This document shows, piece after piece, positions 25,791-33,515 of a stretch of 64,000 bases of DNA. The translations under genes were made by a program, and so were the position numbers. A model generated the notes under the pieces. The model was not told the origin of the DNA, did no database searches, and was given only the letters and a program-made list of their open reading frames with translations. The DNA lies in contig NZ_CP137557.1 of assembly GCF_019249655.2 (NCBI RefSeq), positions 340,001 through 404,000 on the forward strand, given 5' to 3'. The DNA comes from Segatella copri (GTDB lineage: Bacteria > Bacteroidota > Bacteroidia > Bacteroidales > Bacteroidaceae). The stretch's first letter is position 1. The number at the start of each line of letters is the position of its first letter.

Positions 25791-27002
25791 ATGAGCAGAA
25801 GTACATTTTCAATTTTGCCTTACATCAACAGACAGAAGGTGAAGGCAGACGGAACAGCCAACATACTTTGCCGCATCACCGTTGACGGCAAAAGTGCAGC
25901 CATTTCCACAGGCATATCCTGTACCCCACAGGAGTGGAACGCCAAGAAGGGAGAGGTACGGAACGCAAGGGACAACGGACGATTGGCAAGTTTCCTTGCT
26001 GAGGTCAAGGATAAATACAACTCACTTCTTACCGCCAATGGCATCATCACCGTGGAAATGCTGAAGGCAGTGTTGAAGGACAAGGACACGACAGGAAGGT
26101 TCTTGCTGAACTTTGGTGATACCATCGTGGAATGGTATCGAACCTCAAAAGCCAGACAAACCTTTCTGCACAAGCGGACATGGCAGAAGAACCTGAGAGC
26201 CTTTGTCCATTCGTTGGATAAGGACGACATCGCCTTTGAGGACATAGACGAGAATTTCGGGGAGGAATACAAGCTATTCCTGAAACGAGACCAGGGACGT
26301 ATCGACAGCTACGTGAACCATTGCCTTCTCTGGCTGAACATGTTGATGTACAAGGCAGTGGACAGGAGCATTATCCGCTTCAATCCCATAGCCAAGATAG
26401 AGTATGAGAAGAAGGCAGCCCCGAAGATGACCCATATCAGCAAGGCAGACTTCATCAAGATGCTCTCTACCCCGATGGCTGACGAGCGAACGGAGCTTGC
26501 ACGCAGATGTTTCATTTTTGCCTCGCTCACCTCCTTATCCTATATAGATGTAAAGAAACTGTACCCTCACCATATCAGTGAGAACTCCGATGGCAGGAAG
26601 TTCATCCGCAAGGAAAGAGAGAAGACAGGCGTGGAGTTCTTCGTGCCGCTCCATCCGATAGCCGAGAAGATTCTTTCGCTCTACAATACCACGGACGACA
26701 GCAAGCCTGTTTTTCCACTGGGTGAGAAGAAAGACATCTATCTTGATGTGCATACCCTTGGAATGGTGCTTGGCATAAGTAATAAGTTGGGATTCCACGC
26801 CAGCCGCCATACATTCGGAGTCTTGATGCTCAACGAGGACATTCCCATCGGCAGCATAGCCAAGATGATGGGACACGCAGACATTACAAGCACACAGGTC
26901 TATGCGCAGGTGACGGAGCAGAAGATTTCAAACGACATGGATAAGCTTATTGCCAAGCGAGAAAGGAACAGATTATCGAACGAAAAAACTATTGGAAAAT
27001 GA
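25791..27002 (+). CDS. Tyrosine recombinase 2
   Basis: 403 residues, same architecture as the gene 64 bp upstream but clearly diverged (about equal length, different N-terminus SRSTFSILPYINRQKVKADG). Catalytic residues: Lys in REKTGVEFFVPL, HASRHTFGVLML, MGHADITSTQ and Tyr in VYAQVT. Arg I is replaced by Ser in ASLTSLSYIDV, as in IntDOT. ATG at 25791 follows an A/T-rich leader. The stop overlaps the next start (ATGA), so recombinase 2 and the RhuM-like protein are translated as a coupled pair. Confidence 0.93.
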   Translation: MSRSTFSILPYINRQKVKADGTANILCRITVDGKSAAISTGISCTPQEWNAKKGEVRNARDNGRLASFLAEVKDKYNSLLTANGIITVEMLKAVLKDKDTTGRFLLNFGDTIVEWYRTSKARQTFLHKRTWQKNLRAFVHSLDKDDIAFEDIDENFGEEYKLFLKRDQGRIDSYVNHCLLWLNMLMYKAVDRSIIRFNPIAKIEYEKKAAPKMTHISKADFIKMLSTPMADERTELARRCFIFASLTSLSYIDVKKLYPHHISENSDGRKFIRKEREKTGVEFFVPLHPIAEKILSLYNTTDDSKPVFPLGEKKDIYLDVHTLGMVLGISNKLGFHASRHTFGVLMLNEDIPIGSIAKMMGHADITSTQVYAQVTEQKISNDMDKLIAKRERNRLSNEKTIGK

Positions 27003-27361
27003 ACAGAGGAGTTATAACTATCAGCGAGAGCGGAACGGTATCCATGCCGACCGATACTGTATGGATGACCATGCAGGAGATTGCCGACATGTATAATGTG
27101 TTCGGCTGCTATGTGCGCAAGGCTGTCAAGGCTGTATTCAAGGACGGCATCCTGAAAGAGCAGGGTGTACGCCGTCATGTCTGGAAGAACGACCGCATCA
27201 GCTATGATGTGTATAGCCTTGAACTCGTCATTGCGGTAGCCTTCCGTATTGACAGCATTGAGAGCAGAGCCTTTCGGGAGTTCATCATGCAGTCCGTCAT
27301 CGACAGACAGACAAGCCGCACTAAACTGGTCTGTATCTTTACAGAGAATGCAATGGCATAG
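26999..27361 (+). CDS. RhuM-like DNA-binding domain protein
   Basis: 120 residues with the N-terminal pattern of the RhuM virulence-protein family: DTVWMTMQEIADMYNVFGCY, VRKAVKAVFKDGILKEQGV, YDVYSLELVIAVAFRIDSIE. RhuM proteins usually begin with TVWLTQ..IA.LF plus a helix-turn-helix and are longer, so this is a short version without the C-terminal part. It overlaps the recombinase 2 stop by 4 bp. A regulator or recombination directionality factor would fit its place, but that is inference. Confidence 0.72.
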   Translation: MNRGVITISESGTVSMPTDTVWMTMQEIADMYNVFGCYVRKAVKAVFKDGILKEQGVRRHVWKNDRISYDVYSLELVIAVAFRIDSIESRAFREFIMQSVIDRQTSRTKLVCIFTENAMA

Positions 27362-27508
27362 ACCTGCCATAAAGCAACGTTCCTTGGAGGCTTTGCGCCT
27401 CCAGCCACTTGGGCGAACCACCGCAGTGTGTTTTAGCATGGTATTAGATTTATACAGGTAACACAAATGATACCCGGCAAACACGAACAACTCGGTATAG
27501 CCAATAAA

Positions 27509-27563
27509 ACGAGGCGACAACCTATAACAGCCACACTCGGTAAGTTATACGTTGTCGCCTTGT
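27509..27563. terminator. Bidirectional terminator
   Basis: AGGCGACAAC (27512-27521) pairs with GTTGTCGCCT (27551-27560), extended inward by TATAAC/GTTATA across a C-C mismatch. It lies between the convergent RhuM-like and HTH genes. Confidence 0.8.
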
Positions 27564-27599
27564 TCATTTCACCCCACTCATCAAGGACGTGTATTTCTC

Positions 27600-27908
27600 C
27601 TACAAGCCCTTCATTCGGTACGCCTCACGATAGTTAGCCATCAGAATCTTCTGAATGTCGGACTCGCGGTAGAGTATCTTTCCGCCAAGCTGGATATACG
27701 GGATGACACCGTTGTTTCGGTAGTCCTGCAGGGTTCTTCGGCTCAGTTGCAGCCTGGCGCAAAGCTCCTTGTCCGTCATGAAGCGCTCACCGCCAAGCAT
27801 GGGGCGGTAGTTCATCACGGCACGTTCAAAATTGTCAACCATTCGGTTGAGGTGGTTCACGATGTGGTTCATCCACTCGCTGTTTCTTGTCATTACTTCA
27901 TTGCTCAT
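27600..27908 (-). CDS. Helix-turn-helix (MerR-like/excisionase type) protein
   Basis: 102 residues. The C-terminal half is an HTH_17-type winged helix: FMTDKELCARLQLSRRTLQD, YRNNGVIPYIQLGGKILYRE, SDIQKILM. The N-terminal half is helical with no known domain. Small proteins of this kind in Bacteroidales mobile elements regulate excision or mobilization (Xis/RteR-like context). It lies 82 bp downstream of a second HTH gene on the same strand and is probably in the same transcript. Confidence 0.85.
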   Translation of the reverse strand: MSNEVMTRNSEWMNHIVNHLNRMVDNFERAVMNYRPMLGGERFMTDKELCARLQLSRRTLQDYRNNGVIPYIQLGGKILYRESDIQKILMANYREAYRMKGL

Positions 27909-27990
27909 AGTTGTCTCGTTTTATTGTTAATACTTACGTTACTCGGTTTACTTGCTGCATTGGATAAAGTTGCTGTTGTATATTGACAGC

Positions 27991-28302
27991 CTAACCTGTG
28001 CGCTTGCGAAAGCGCATGTCCTTTTTCCTGTCCTCCACTACTGCTGCGATAGCCATCACGTCCTCCGGCTTGTAGTAGGTCTTGTGGCTGATTTGCGTAT
28101 AAGCCAAAGTTCCGTTGTCCCGAAGCGTCTGCACTGTCCGTGGGCAGATGTTGAGCGTCTGACACACGTCCTGCGTGTCGAGCCACTTGTTCATGGTCTT
28201 GTCCTCACTGCGCTCACGGATTCTGTCCATGCGCTTCACGAAGTTCTCCAACTGGGCATCAAGATAGTTGAATGCCTCTTCCTCGAATACGATGAATCCC
28301 AT
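27991..28302 (-). CDS. Helix-turn-helix domain protein
   Basis: 103 residues. The N-terminal helix (AFNYLDAQLENFVKRMDRIR) is followed by an HTH_17-like unit: WLDTQDVCQTLNICPRTVQT, LRDNGTLAYTQISHKTYYKP, EDVMAIAA. It is a paralogue-like partner of the next HTH gene; tandem pairs of this kind are usual in NBU/CTn elements. A minus-strand -7 box at 28382-28389 lies about 80 bp upstream. Confidence 0.85.
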   Translation of the reverse strand: MGFIVFEEEAFNYLDAQLENFVKRMDRIRERSEDKTMNKWLDTQDVCQTLNICPRTVQTLRDNGTLAYTQISHKTYYKPEDVMAIAAVVEDRKKDMRFRKRTG

Positions 28303-28699
28303 ACTTTTCTTTTTTCTAAGTTAATACTATGTTATATGTCGCAAAGCTCCACGCATATGCTGTGCTCCACGTTTGTGAGTGCAAAGATAAGGCACGGCAA
28401 TCTAAAAACAAGCGTTTTCAATTTCTGTGGCAGTATGTTGCCGGGGGTTGCCGACTTCAACGCCAAAAACAACAAGAAAAACTTGCACGACTGCAACGAA
28501 TACATGAACAATGATGAGTTGAGAAATACGTTGAAGTTCTCACAACTATCTCGGTATGCAAATAAGCAAGCCACAACTAAATTGCCACGTTACACCCAAT
28601 CAGTTGCATGGCTGCACTCAGTACACTTACTTTGCACCCGACAATCGGTCAATGGTGCAAACCGTGACCACTATACCAACAATTTAAACAATGTAAGTT
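28303..28699. other. Intergenic region between divergent HTH and DUF3408 genes
   Basis: This 397-bp stretch holds the minus-strand -7 box TATCTTTG (28382-28389) for the HTH pair and a plus-strand near-match TTACTTTG at about 28628-28635 for the DUF3408 gene. Short open frames occur, but none resembles a known protein. Confidence 0.5.
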
Positions 28700-29182
28700 A
28701 TGGCAAAAACAAAAGATGCAGTCTTGGCTCCTGGGCAAAAGGAGCTGATGGAAAAAGAGTATTTGGATTTTGTTAAACCATCTACGTATGGCAACAAAGC
28801 CAATCCAAGTAGTTGTAATTCTCTCTATGATGATGTAGAGAACCCAGAGTTGAGAGCAATTGTAGAGAAAGTTGCTGCAACAACTCCCTATCGAGAGGAA
28901 ACATCAACGAATGAGGCTCAATCGCCACCGAATCCGCAGAAGCGCATCAGCGGCAAGCAGCGCAAGGCAACACTGGAGGAGTATCAGCAGACCTTCCTCC
29001 AAGTTCCAAGGATTGACGACCGCAAGCCAGTCTTCGTCAGTTCCGATGTACGAGACCGTCTTGATCGTGTCGTCCGCATCCTCGGAGGGAGACGCATGAG
29101 CGTATCGGGCATCATCGAGAACATCGTGCGCCACCACCTAAGCCTTTATGAAGAGGACTTCGAGGCTTGGCGCAAATTGTGA
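28700..29182 (+). CDS. DUF3408 domain-containing protein
   Basis: 160 residues. The C-terminal region (IDDRKPVFVSSDVRDRLDRV, RILGGRRMSVSGIIENIVRH, HLSLYEEDFEAWRK) is the DUF3408 pattern found beside mobilization and conjugation genes in Bacteroidales elements. Its strand-helix-helix form suggests a ribbon-helix-helix DNA-binding fold. The N-terminus is low-complexity and polar. It sits directly before the candidate oriT and mobC, which fits an accessory relaxosome or partition role (inference). Confidence 0.82.
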   Translation: MAKTKDAVLAPGQKELMEKEYLDFVKPSTYGNKANPSSCNSLYDDVENPELRAIVEKVAATTPYREETSTNEAQSPPNPQKRISGKQRKATLEEYQQTFLQVPRIDDRKPVFVSSDVRDRLDRVVRILGGRRMSVSGIIENIVRHHLSLYEEDFEAWRKL

Positions 29183-29191
29183 GAATTAAGG

Positions 29192-29333
29192 TCTGCGACC
29201 TTGGACATGGATAGCTGAAAGGCTGTAGTTCCAACTAACGTGTTCTGAGAGGGAGCGAGGTTATGTTTTGGGAATCCCAAAACGCCTCGCTCCACCATGA
29301 GGGCGGAGGAATTTTGCTCCCGACGGTCGCAGA
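29192..29333. other. Candidate origin of transfer (oriT)
   Basis: Nested inverted repeats lie between DUF3408 and mobC. The outer pair is TCTGCGACC (29192-29200) with GGTCGCAGA (29325-29333), perfect 9 bp. The inner compound hairpin is GGAGCGAGG (29252-29260) with CCTCGCTCC (29285-29293), enclosing GTTTTGGG/CCCAAAAC (29265-29283). Placement just before mobC-mobA and the long hairpin are typical of oriT; the nick site is not known. Confidence 0.65.
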
Positions 29334-29366
29334 AAGTGAGTGTACCAACTGTAAACAGTATATCGA

Positions 29367-29780
29367 ATGACAAGCATACAGAAACAGAACAGGAAAAAGG
29401 GTGGAAGACCGCCCACAGGCAGGATTCACAAGCTGTCGAAGTCTGTCACGGTGAAGTTCTCGAAGCCAAGCTACGAGGCACTGAGGCTGAGGGCGAGAAA
29501 AGCCAACCGCAAGTTGGCGGAGTACATCCGTGAGTCCGCCTTGAACGGCGAGGTGGTCAGCGGACACAATGCAGAGACGGTAGCCATCGCCAAGAACCTC
29601 ATTGGCATGGCGAACAACCTCAACCAACTTACCAAGCTGTCGCATCAGAGAGGTTTCCATGAAACCCATGTATATGTGGTGGACTTGTTGAGAAGATTGA
29701 AAGAAATCCTTGGCGAGTATCGCCAAGCAAGTTATAAACCGAAGCCAAGCAGTATGGGCAGAAAGGAGGATACCACATGA
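29367..29780 (+). CDS. mobC: MobC-like relaxosome protein
   Basis: 137 residues. A basic N-terminus (QKQNRKKGGRPPTGR) is followed by a ribbon-helix-helix-like segment (KSVTVKFSKPSYEALRLRAR) and the MobC core (KANRKLAEYIRESALNGEVV, AIAKNLIGMANNLNQLTKLS). It is expected to bind oriT and help the relaxase open the strands. The stop overlaps the relaxase start by 4 bp (ATGA), so translation is coupled. Confidence 0.9.
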   Translation: MTSIQKQNRKKGGRPPTGRIHKLSKSVTVKFSKPSYEALRLRARKANRKLAEYIRESALNGEVVSGHNAETVAIAKNLIGMANNLNQLTKLSHQRGFHETHVYVVDLLRRLKEILGEYRQASYKPKPSSMGRKEDTT

Positions 29781-30727
29781 TAGGCAAGCTAAAGAAGGGC
29801 AGCTCATTTGGTGGTTGCATCCGCTATGTTACAGGCAAGGACGAGGCGAAAATCATCGTCTCGGATGGTGTGTTACTCGGCACGAATGCCGAGATGACGC
29901 AAAGTTTCGAGCTACAGAGGCAGCTAAATCCAAGGATTAAGAAGCCTGTGGGACACATTGCATTGAGCTTCAAACCCGAGGACAAGCCACGTTTGACGGA
30001 TGAGTTCATGGCTAAGATAGCCCTTGAATACATGCAGATGATGGGCATCACCGATACCCAATTCATCATCGTAAGGCATCACAATACGGACAATCCACAT
30101 TGTCATATCGTGTATAACCGCATCAATAACGAGGGCAAACTCATATCAGACAGGAATGATTACAGGCGTAATGAGCAAGTTACCAAGGTCCTAAAATCCA
30201 AATATGGGCTGACTTACGGAACGGATAAGAGCAAGACTAATACTCGCAAGTTACGCAATGCTGAGCGTGCCAAATACGAGATTCACAATGCCGTCAAGGA
30301 TGCCTTGAAAGGCGCTGATAGTTGGCAGAAATTCAAGAATGAACTTGCAAAGCGAGGTGTTCTCTTGGAGTTTGTCTATAAGGACAAGGAGCGAACCAAG
30401 GTGCAAGGCATCCGATTCTGCAAGGACGGATATAGCTTCAAGGGTACGCAGATTAGCCGAGACTATAGCTTTGGCAAACTGAATGCGAGATTAGAGGGAA
30501 CGGAGAACCTTTTATCAGCAAGAGCCAAATCTGCTCAGCAATATGAGCAAGGCTATCACAAGAACAACCAGGAGCCATCCATATCGGAGAGCAGTCAAGA
30601 CCCTTGGGACGGTATTTCTTCCATAGGACTTTTTGCTCCTGCCAATGCACAGACCTTTGAGCAATTCCCAGAGGATGAATCATCCAAGAAAAAAAAGAAG
30701 AAACGCAGAAGAGGCTTTAGCCTTTGA
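29777..30727 (+). CDS. mobA: Relaxase/mobilization nuclease MobA
   Basis: 316-residue relaxase that would nick oriT and lead one strand to a recipient. The N-terminus GKLKKGSSFGGCIRYVTGKD carries the candidate nucleophile Tyr (motif I). The metal-binding three-His motif is HHNTDNPHCHIVYNRINNEG (about 98-117), with VGHIALSFKPEDKP before it. The C-terminus is short, with no primase or helicase domain, and ends in a Lys/Arg run. Such compact relaxases are typical of Bacteroidales mobilizable elements (Tn4555/pBI143 type). Confidence 0.92.
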   Translation: MIGKLKKGSSFGGCIRYVTGKDEAKIIVSDGVLLGTNAEMTQSFELQRQLNPRIKKPVGHIALSFKPEDKPRLTDEFMAKIALEYMQMMGITDTQFIIVRHHNTDNPHCHIVYNRINNEGKLISDRNDYRRNEQVTKVLKSKYGLTYGTDKSKTNTRKLRNAERAKYEIHNAVKDALKGADSWQKFKNELAKRGVLLEFVYKDKERTKVQGIRFCKDGYSFKGTQISRDYSFGKLNARLEGTENLLSARAKSAQQYEQGYHKNNQEPSISESSQDPWDGISSIGLFAPANAQTFEQFPEDESSKKKKKKRRRGFSL

Positions 30728-31518
30728 TGCAAGTTACAAACCATTCAAACAATAAAAGAAAGATGAAAGAAGAACTATTGGAAGCCATCTACGGCACTGT
30801 TGAGAGATTGGAGCAGAAAGTCGATGAACTTTCTGCCTCCTCGAAGAATGCAGGAACGGAAAAAGCTCCTGCAAGTGCAGACATAACCAAGTTGGAGAAA
30901 TCTATCATTGCTATGTTTGGCAAAGAAGAGGAAGTCATTGGTAAAATATCCAAATTAAGAGATGCCATTGTCGTTTTTGCTGACGTTATCAAGGTTGAAC
31001 TTGGAAAAAATGAGCAGCGAAACAAGCTCTTGGTAGATGCTATCAAGCAGATGAAACAAGAGCATACTGTCACCTCGAAGGCATTGCAGGAAAAACTTGA
31101 AGTAATGAACAAATCACCTCAAAAGAAGGTTGTAACCCATCGCTTCGAGCCAACCTCAAAGAATGTTCTTCTTTTCATAGGTGGCTTGGCTCTATCTCTT
31201 GTCATTTCCATTTGGGGCAATCTCACCCAATGGCGAGAGCACCAAGATTGGGAGGAGGCAGACTTGAAATATAGGGCATTGAAGATGGTGCTTCCATCTA
31301 ACGACCCGAACATTCGCTACATCGAAAAACATTTCAATGTCCAACGAGACGAAGACATAATTGATAAATTAAGAACCCAAGTTGATGTGTATGAAGATTC
31401 CGTCTATCACTACCACAAAATGGTTGAGATAGCATCATATAAAGATAGTATAGCAAGACAACTTATTGATGAATCAAATAGAATAAAGATGCAAGTAAAC
31501 CGTAAAAAAAGTAAGTGA
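30727..31518 (+). CDS. Membrane-anchored mobilization accessory protein (MobB-like)
   Basis: 263 residues, not clearly assignable to a named family. The first 130 residues are coiled-coil-like (EAIYGTVERLEQKVDELSAS, KQMKQEHTVTSKALQEKLEV). One membrane helix (NVLLFIGGLALSLVISIWGN) spans about 146-165, and the rest is a charged helical domain. The start overlaps the relaxase stop (TGATG); an internal ATG 12 codons later is possible. The place after mobA suggests a link between relaxosome and a helper coupling protein. Confidence 0.7.
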   Translation: MQVTNHSNNKRKMKEELLEAIYGTVERLEQKVDELSASSKNAGTEKAPASADITKLEKSIIAMFGKEEEVIGKISKLRDAIVVFADVIKVELGKNEQRNKLLVDAIKQMKQEHTVTSKALQEKLEVMNKSPQKKVVTHRFEPTSKNVLLFIGGLALSLVISIWGNLTQWREHQDWEEADLKYRALKMVLPSNDPNIRYIEKHFNVQRDEDIIDKLRTQVDVYEDSVYHYHKMVEIASYKDSIARQLIDESNRIKMQVNRKKSK

Positions 31519-31620
31519 AAATGCTATTTTTGTATTATTATGCAAAGTGTAATCACGTATAACATAGTTTAATGTAGTTTAAATATTCTCTGAAAATTAC
31601 TTTGTTTCAAAAAGTCTTCA

Positions 31621-31628
31621 TATCTTTG
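31621..31628 (+). promoter_or_regulatory. -7 promoter element of the RiPP operon
   Basis: TATCTTTG matches TAnnTTTG exactly, with TTTG at 31601-31604 upstream (16-bp gap, shorter than the usual 19-20). It gives the peptide operon its own promoter, separate from the mob genes. Confidence 0.7.
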
Positions 31629-31803
31629 CACTCGGAATACAAAATGATGCAAATAATTGCAGTTTGCTTTCGTTTTGGTACGATTGTTCCAATAACCATT
31701 GTGCAAGGTTGAAACAACTCAGACCTTACTGAGAAAAATTAAAGGCATCGACAACACGGTGATGCTTGTTGGTTAAAAATACATTCTTATAAAAATACAG
31801 ACA
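31629..31803 (+). promoter_or_regulatory. Long 5' leader of the RiPP operon
   Basis: About 170 nt of untranslated leader with small hairpins, CTCAG/CTGAG at about 31710-31725 and GCATC/GATGC at about 31746-31766. No riboswitch class is recognised. The length suggests post-transcriptional control, but this is only inference. Confidence 0.35.
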
Positions 31804-31965
31804 ATGAAAAAGAATGAAATTGAAGATTTACTTCTCTCTGAAATGGAAGAGGTAAATGGTGGCAGTGGTTCTAGCACTTGTGTTTGTGAATATGGTGGAG
31901 CTGGCGAAACTATCGTGTCTCCATCAGTTCCAGATCAACCTGAAAAAGGTTGGGTAGAATGTTAA
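31804..31965 (+). CDS. RiPP precursor peptide with double-glycine leader (53 aa)
   Basis: Small peptide starting at ATG 31804. The leader is MKKNEIEDLLLSEMEEVNGG (20 residues). It fits the C39-peptidase leader rule: Leu at -12, Glu at -8, a hydrophobic Met at -7, Val at -4, Gly-Gly at -2/-1. The 33-residue core begins SGSSTCVCEYGGAGETIVSP and ends GWVEC, with three Cys: a CxC pair and one at the very C-terminus. The radical SAM maturase and a C39 exporter follow in order, the expected partners for modification, cleavage and export. Similar GG-leader precursors next to radical SAM genes are known in Bacteroidales. The modification type (for example Cys thioether) cannot be read. Confidence 0.9.
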   Translation: MKKNEIEDLLLSEMEEVNGGSGSSTCVCEYGGAGETIVSPSVPDQPEKGWVEC

Positions 31966-31970
31966 AATGT

Positions 31971-32023
31971 GGGTATGCCAGGAGTAACTTTCTATAATTA
32001 GTTGTGCTACTTTTGACATGCCC
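31971..32023 (+). promoter_or_regulatory. Hairpin between precursor and maturase genes
   Basis: GGGTATG (31971-31977) pairs with CATGCCC (32017-32023) (one G-U), with an inner AGTA/TACT pairing, followed by TTTAAAA. It could be a leaky terminator or an mRNA stabiliser that keeps precursor transcripts more abundant than the enzyme's. Confidence 0.5.
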
Positions 32024-32039
32024 TTTAAAATATTGTATT

Positions 32040-33503
32040 ATGAACTATATAAGATTAAATCCTCAATATATTATTCGCAATGAAAAATGTTGTTCGTATA
32101 TTGTAAAATTGGAACAACAAGTAGATAACGACGTACAAGGAAATTCTGGGAATATCTTTGTCGTACCACCTGTAGTAGGATTTATTATATCTGAAATTGG
32201 TAAAAATACTACGACAATATCATTGCAAAAAATTTCTTTGTCATTGGGTATAGATATTGCCAAAATTGAATATTTTGTGAATAATTTAATCGGTAAAAAT
32301 GAAAGTAGGTTTACTTATAAGTATCAAACATTTGTTATTCCCGCTCATTTATTGGTTTATAGTATGTTGCCAGACGAACGTAAATATTACTTTGAGCAGG
32401 GATATAGTCCATTTGACAAATTCATTAACAAGCGTCCTACAGTGCCTTTCAATGTTAGCATTATGGTGACAACGGCATGTAACACCAATTGTATTTATTG
32501 CTATGCAAAACGTAGTAAAAACCTTTCTATGCCATTACAAAAAATAGAAAGAATTATAGATGAATGCCATAAAATTGGAGTTTCTAACATAGCTTTAACT
32601 GGAGGTGATATTTTTGCACGTAAAGATTGGAAAGAACTTCTTGGATATACATTAAATAAAGGGTATTATCCATTTCTTTCGACAAAGACACCGTTGACAG
32701 AGGATGATGTTAAGTTGTTAAAGGGTATCGGTATTGACAAAATGCAATTTTCTTTAGATTCAATTGATGGTGGCATCATACAAGTAATGGTTGGTGGCTC
32801 TAAAGCATATGTTGAAAAAGTAAAGAAGATGTTTTTGTATTGCCAACAAAATGGCGTGTCTTTAAATGTCAGAAGTGTTATAACTATCCATAATGGAACT
32901 GTTGAAAATTTCAAAGAGTTGTATGATTTTTTGTCTCAATTCGAAAATATTATTGATTGGGTAATAACTCCTGCATTTTATTCTGAGTTTAAGGAAGAAT
33001 ACAAAGACTATACACCAAGAAATGAGCAATTGGCATCTATTTCATCATATGTAGATGCTCAAAAGAAACATTTCCCAATCTTTTTAAATAAAATAAATAA
33101 GTGTGGGTATCAGTTGAAGAGATTTAAGACTGTTAACGAGTTTGTAAGTAACAATCAAATATGCCATGCAGGAAATTATATGCTGTCTATTTTGACTACA
33201 GGAATATGCACACCTTGTGAAATGCTTTATGACAATCCAGACTTTGTTCTTGGGAATATATATAATTTCCCATTAAAAACAATTTGGAATTCACCAAAAG
33301 CATTAGAGATATGTACATTTAGTCAAATTGAAAAGAGAGACACAAACTCTCCTTGTAAGCATTGCAAAGTTATTGATATTTGTCGCAAATCTATAAATAG
33401 ACGTGTATGTTTTGTCGATATATCTAAGACTTTAGGTAAAGGCTATTTTGATTACCCAGACCCAAGATGTCCAAATTCTACCGTGACAGGTTATATTTTA
33501 TAG
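32040..33503 (+). CDS. Radical SAM/SPASM peptide maturase
   Basis: 487-residue enzyme predicted to modify the 53-residue precursor. Residues 1-110 form a PqqD-like precursor-recognition region (YIRLNPQYIIRNEKCC, VVPPVVGFIISEIG). The radical SAM core begins at TTACNTNCIYCYAK (CxxxCxxC for the 4Fe-4S cluster, about 155-165), with ALTGGDIFARKDW for SAM binding. A C-terminal SPASM-like region is Cys rich: NQICHAGNYM, ILTTGICTPCEML, SPCKHCKVIDICRK, DPRCPN. ATG at 32040 was chosen; the longer frame starts from a TTG in the intergenic hairpin. The gene is visibly more A/T-rich than the ABC gene downstream, a sign of mosaic origin. Confidence 0.92.
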   Translation: MNYIRLNPQYIIRNEKCCSYIVKLEQQVDNDVQGNSGNIFVVPPVVGFIISEIGKNTTTISLQKISLSLGIDIAKIEYFVNNLIGKNESRFTYKYQTFVIPAHLLVYSMLPDERKYYFEQGYSPFDKFINKRPTVPFNVSIMVTTACNTNCIYCYAKRSKNLSMPLQKIERIIDECHKIGVSNIALTGGDIFARKDWKELLGYTLNKGYYPFLSTKTPLTEDDVKLLKGIGIDKMQFSLDSIDGGIIQVMVGGSKAYVEKVKKMFLYCQQNGVSLNVRSVITIHNGTVENFKELYDFLSQFENIIDWVITPAFYSEFKEEYKDYTPRNEQLASISSYVDAQKKHFPIFLNKINKCGYQLKRFKTVNEFVSNNQICHAGNYMLSILTTGICTPCEMLYDNPDFVLGNIYNFPLKTIWNSPKALEICTFSQIEKRDTNSPCKHCKVIDICRKSINRRVCFVDISKTLGKGYFDYPDPRCPNSTVTGYIL

Positions 33504-33515
33504 CAAAACTGAAAT

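Noticed and set aside
27952..28776. A 274-codon plus-strand frame over the HTH genes
   Set aside because: It overlaps two HTH genes on the other strand and the start of DUF3408; composition is shadow-like.
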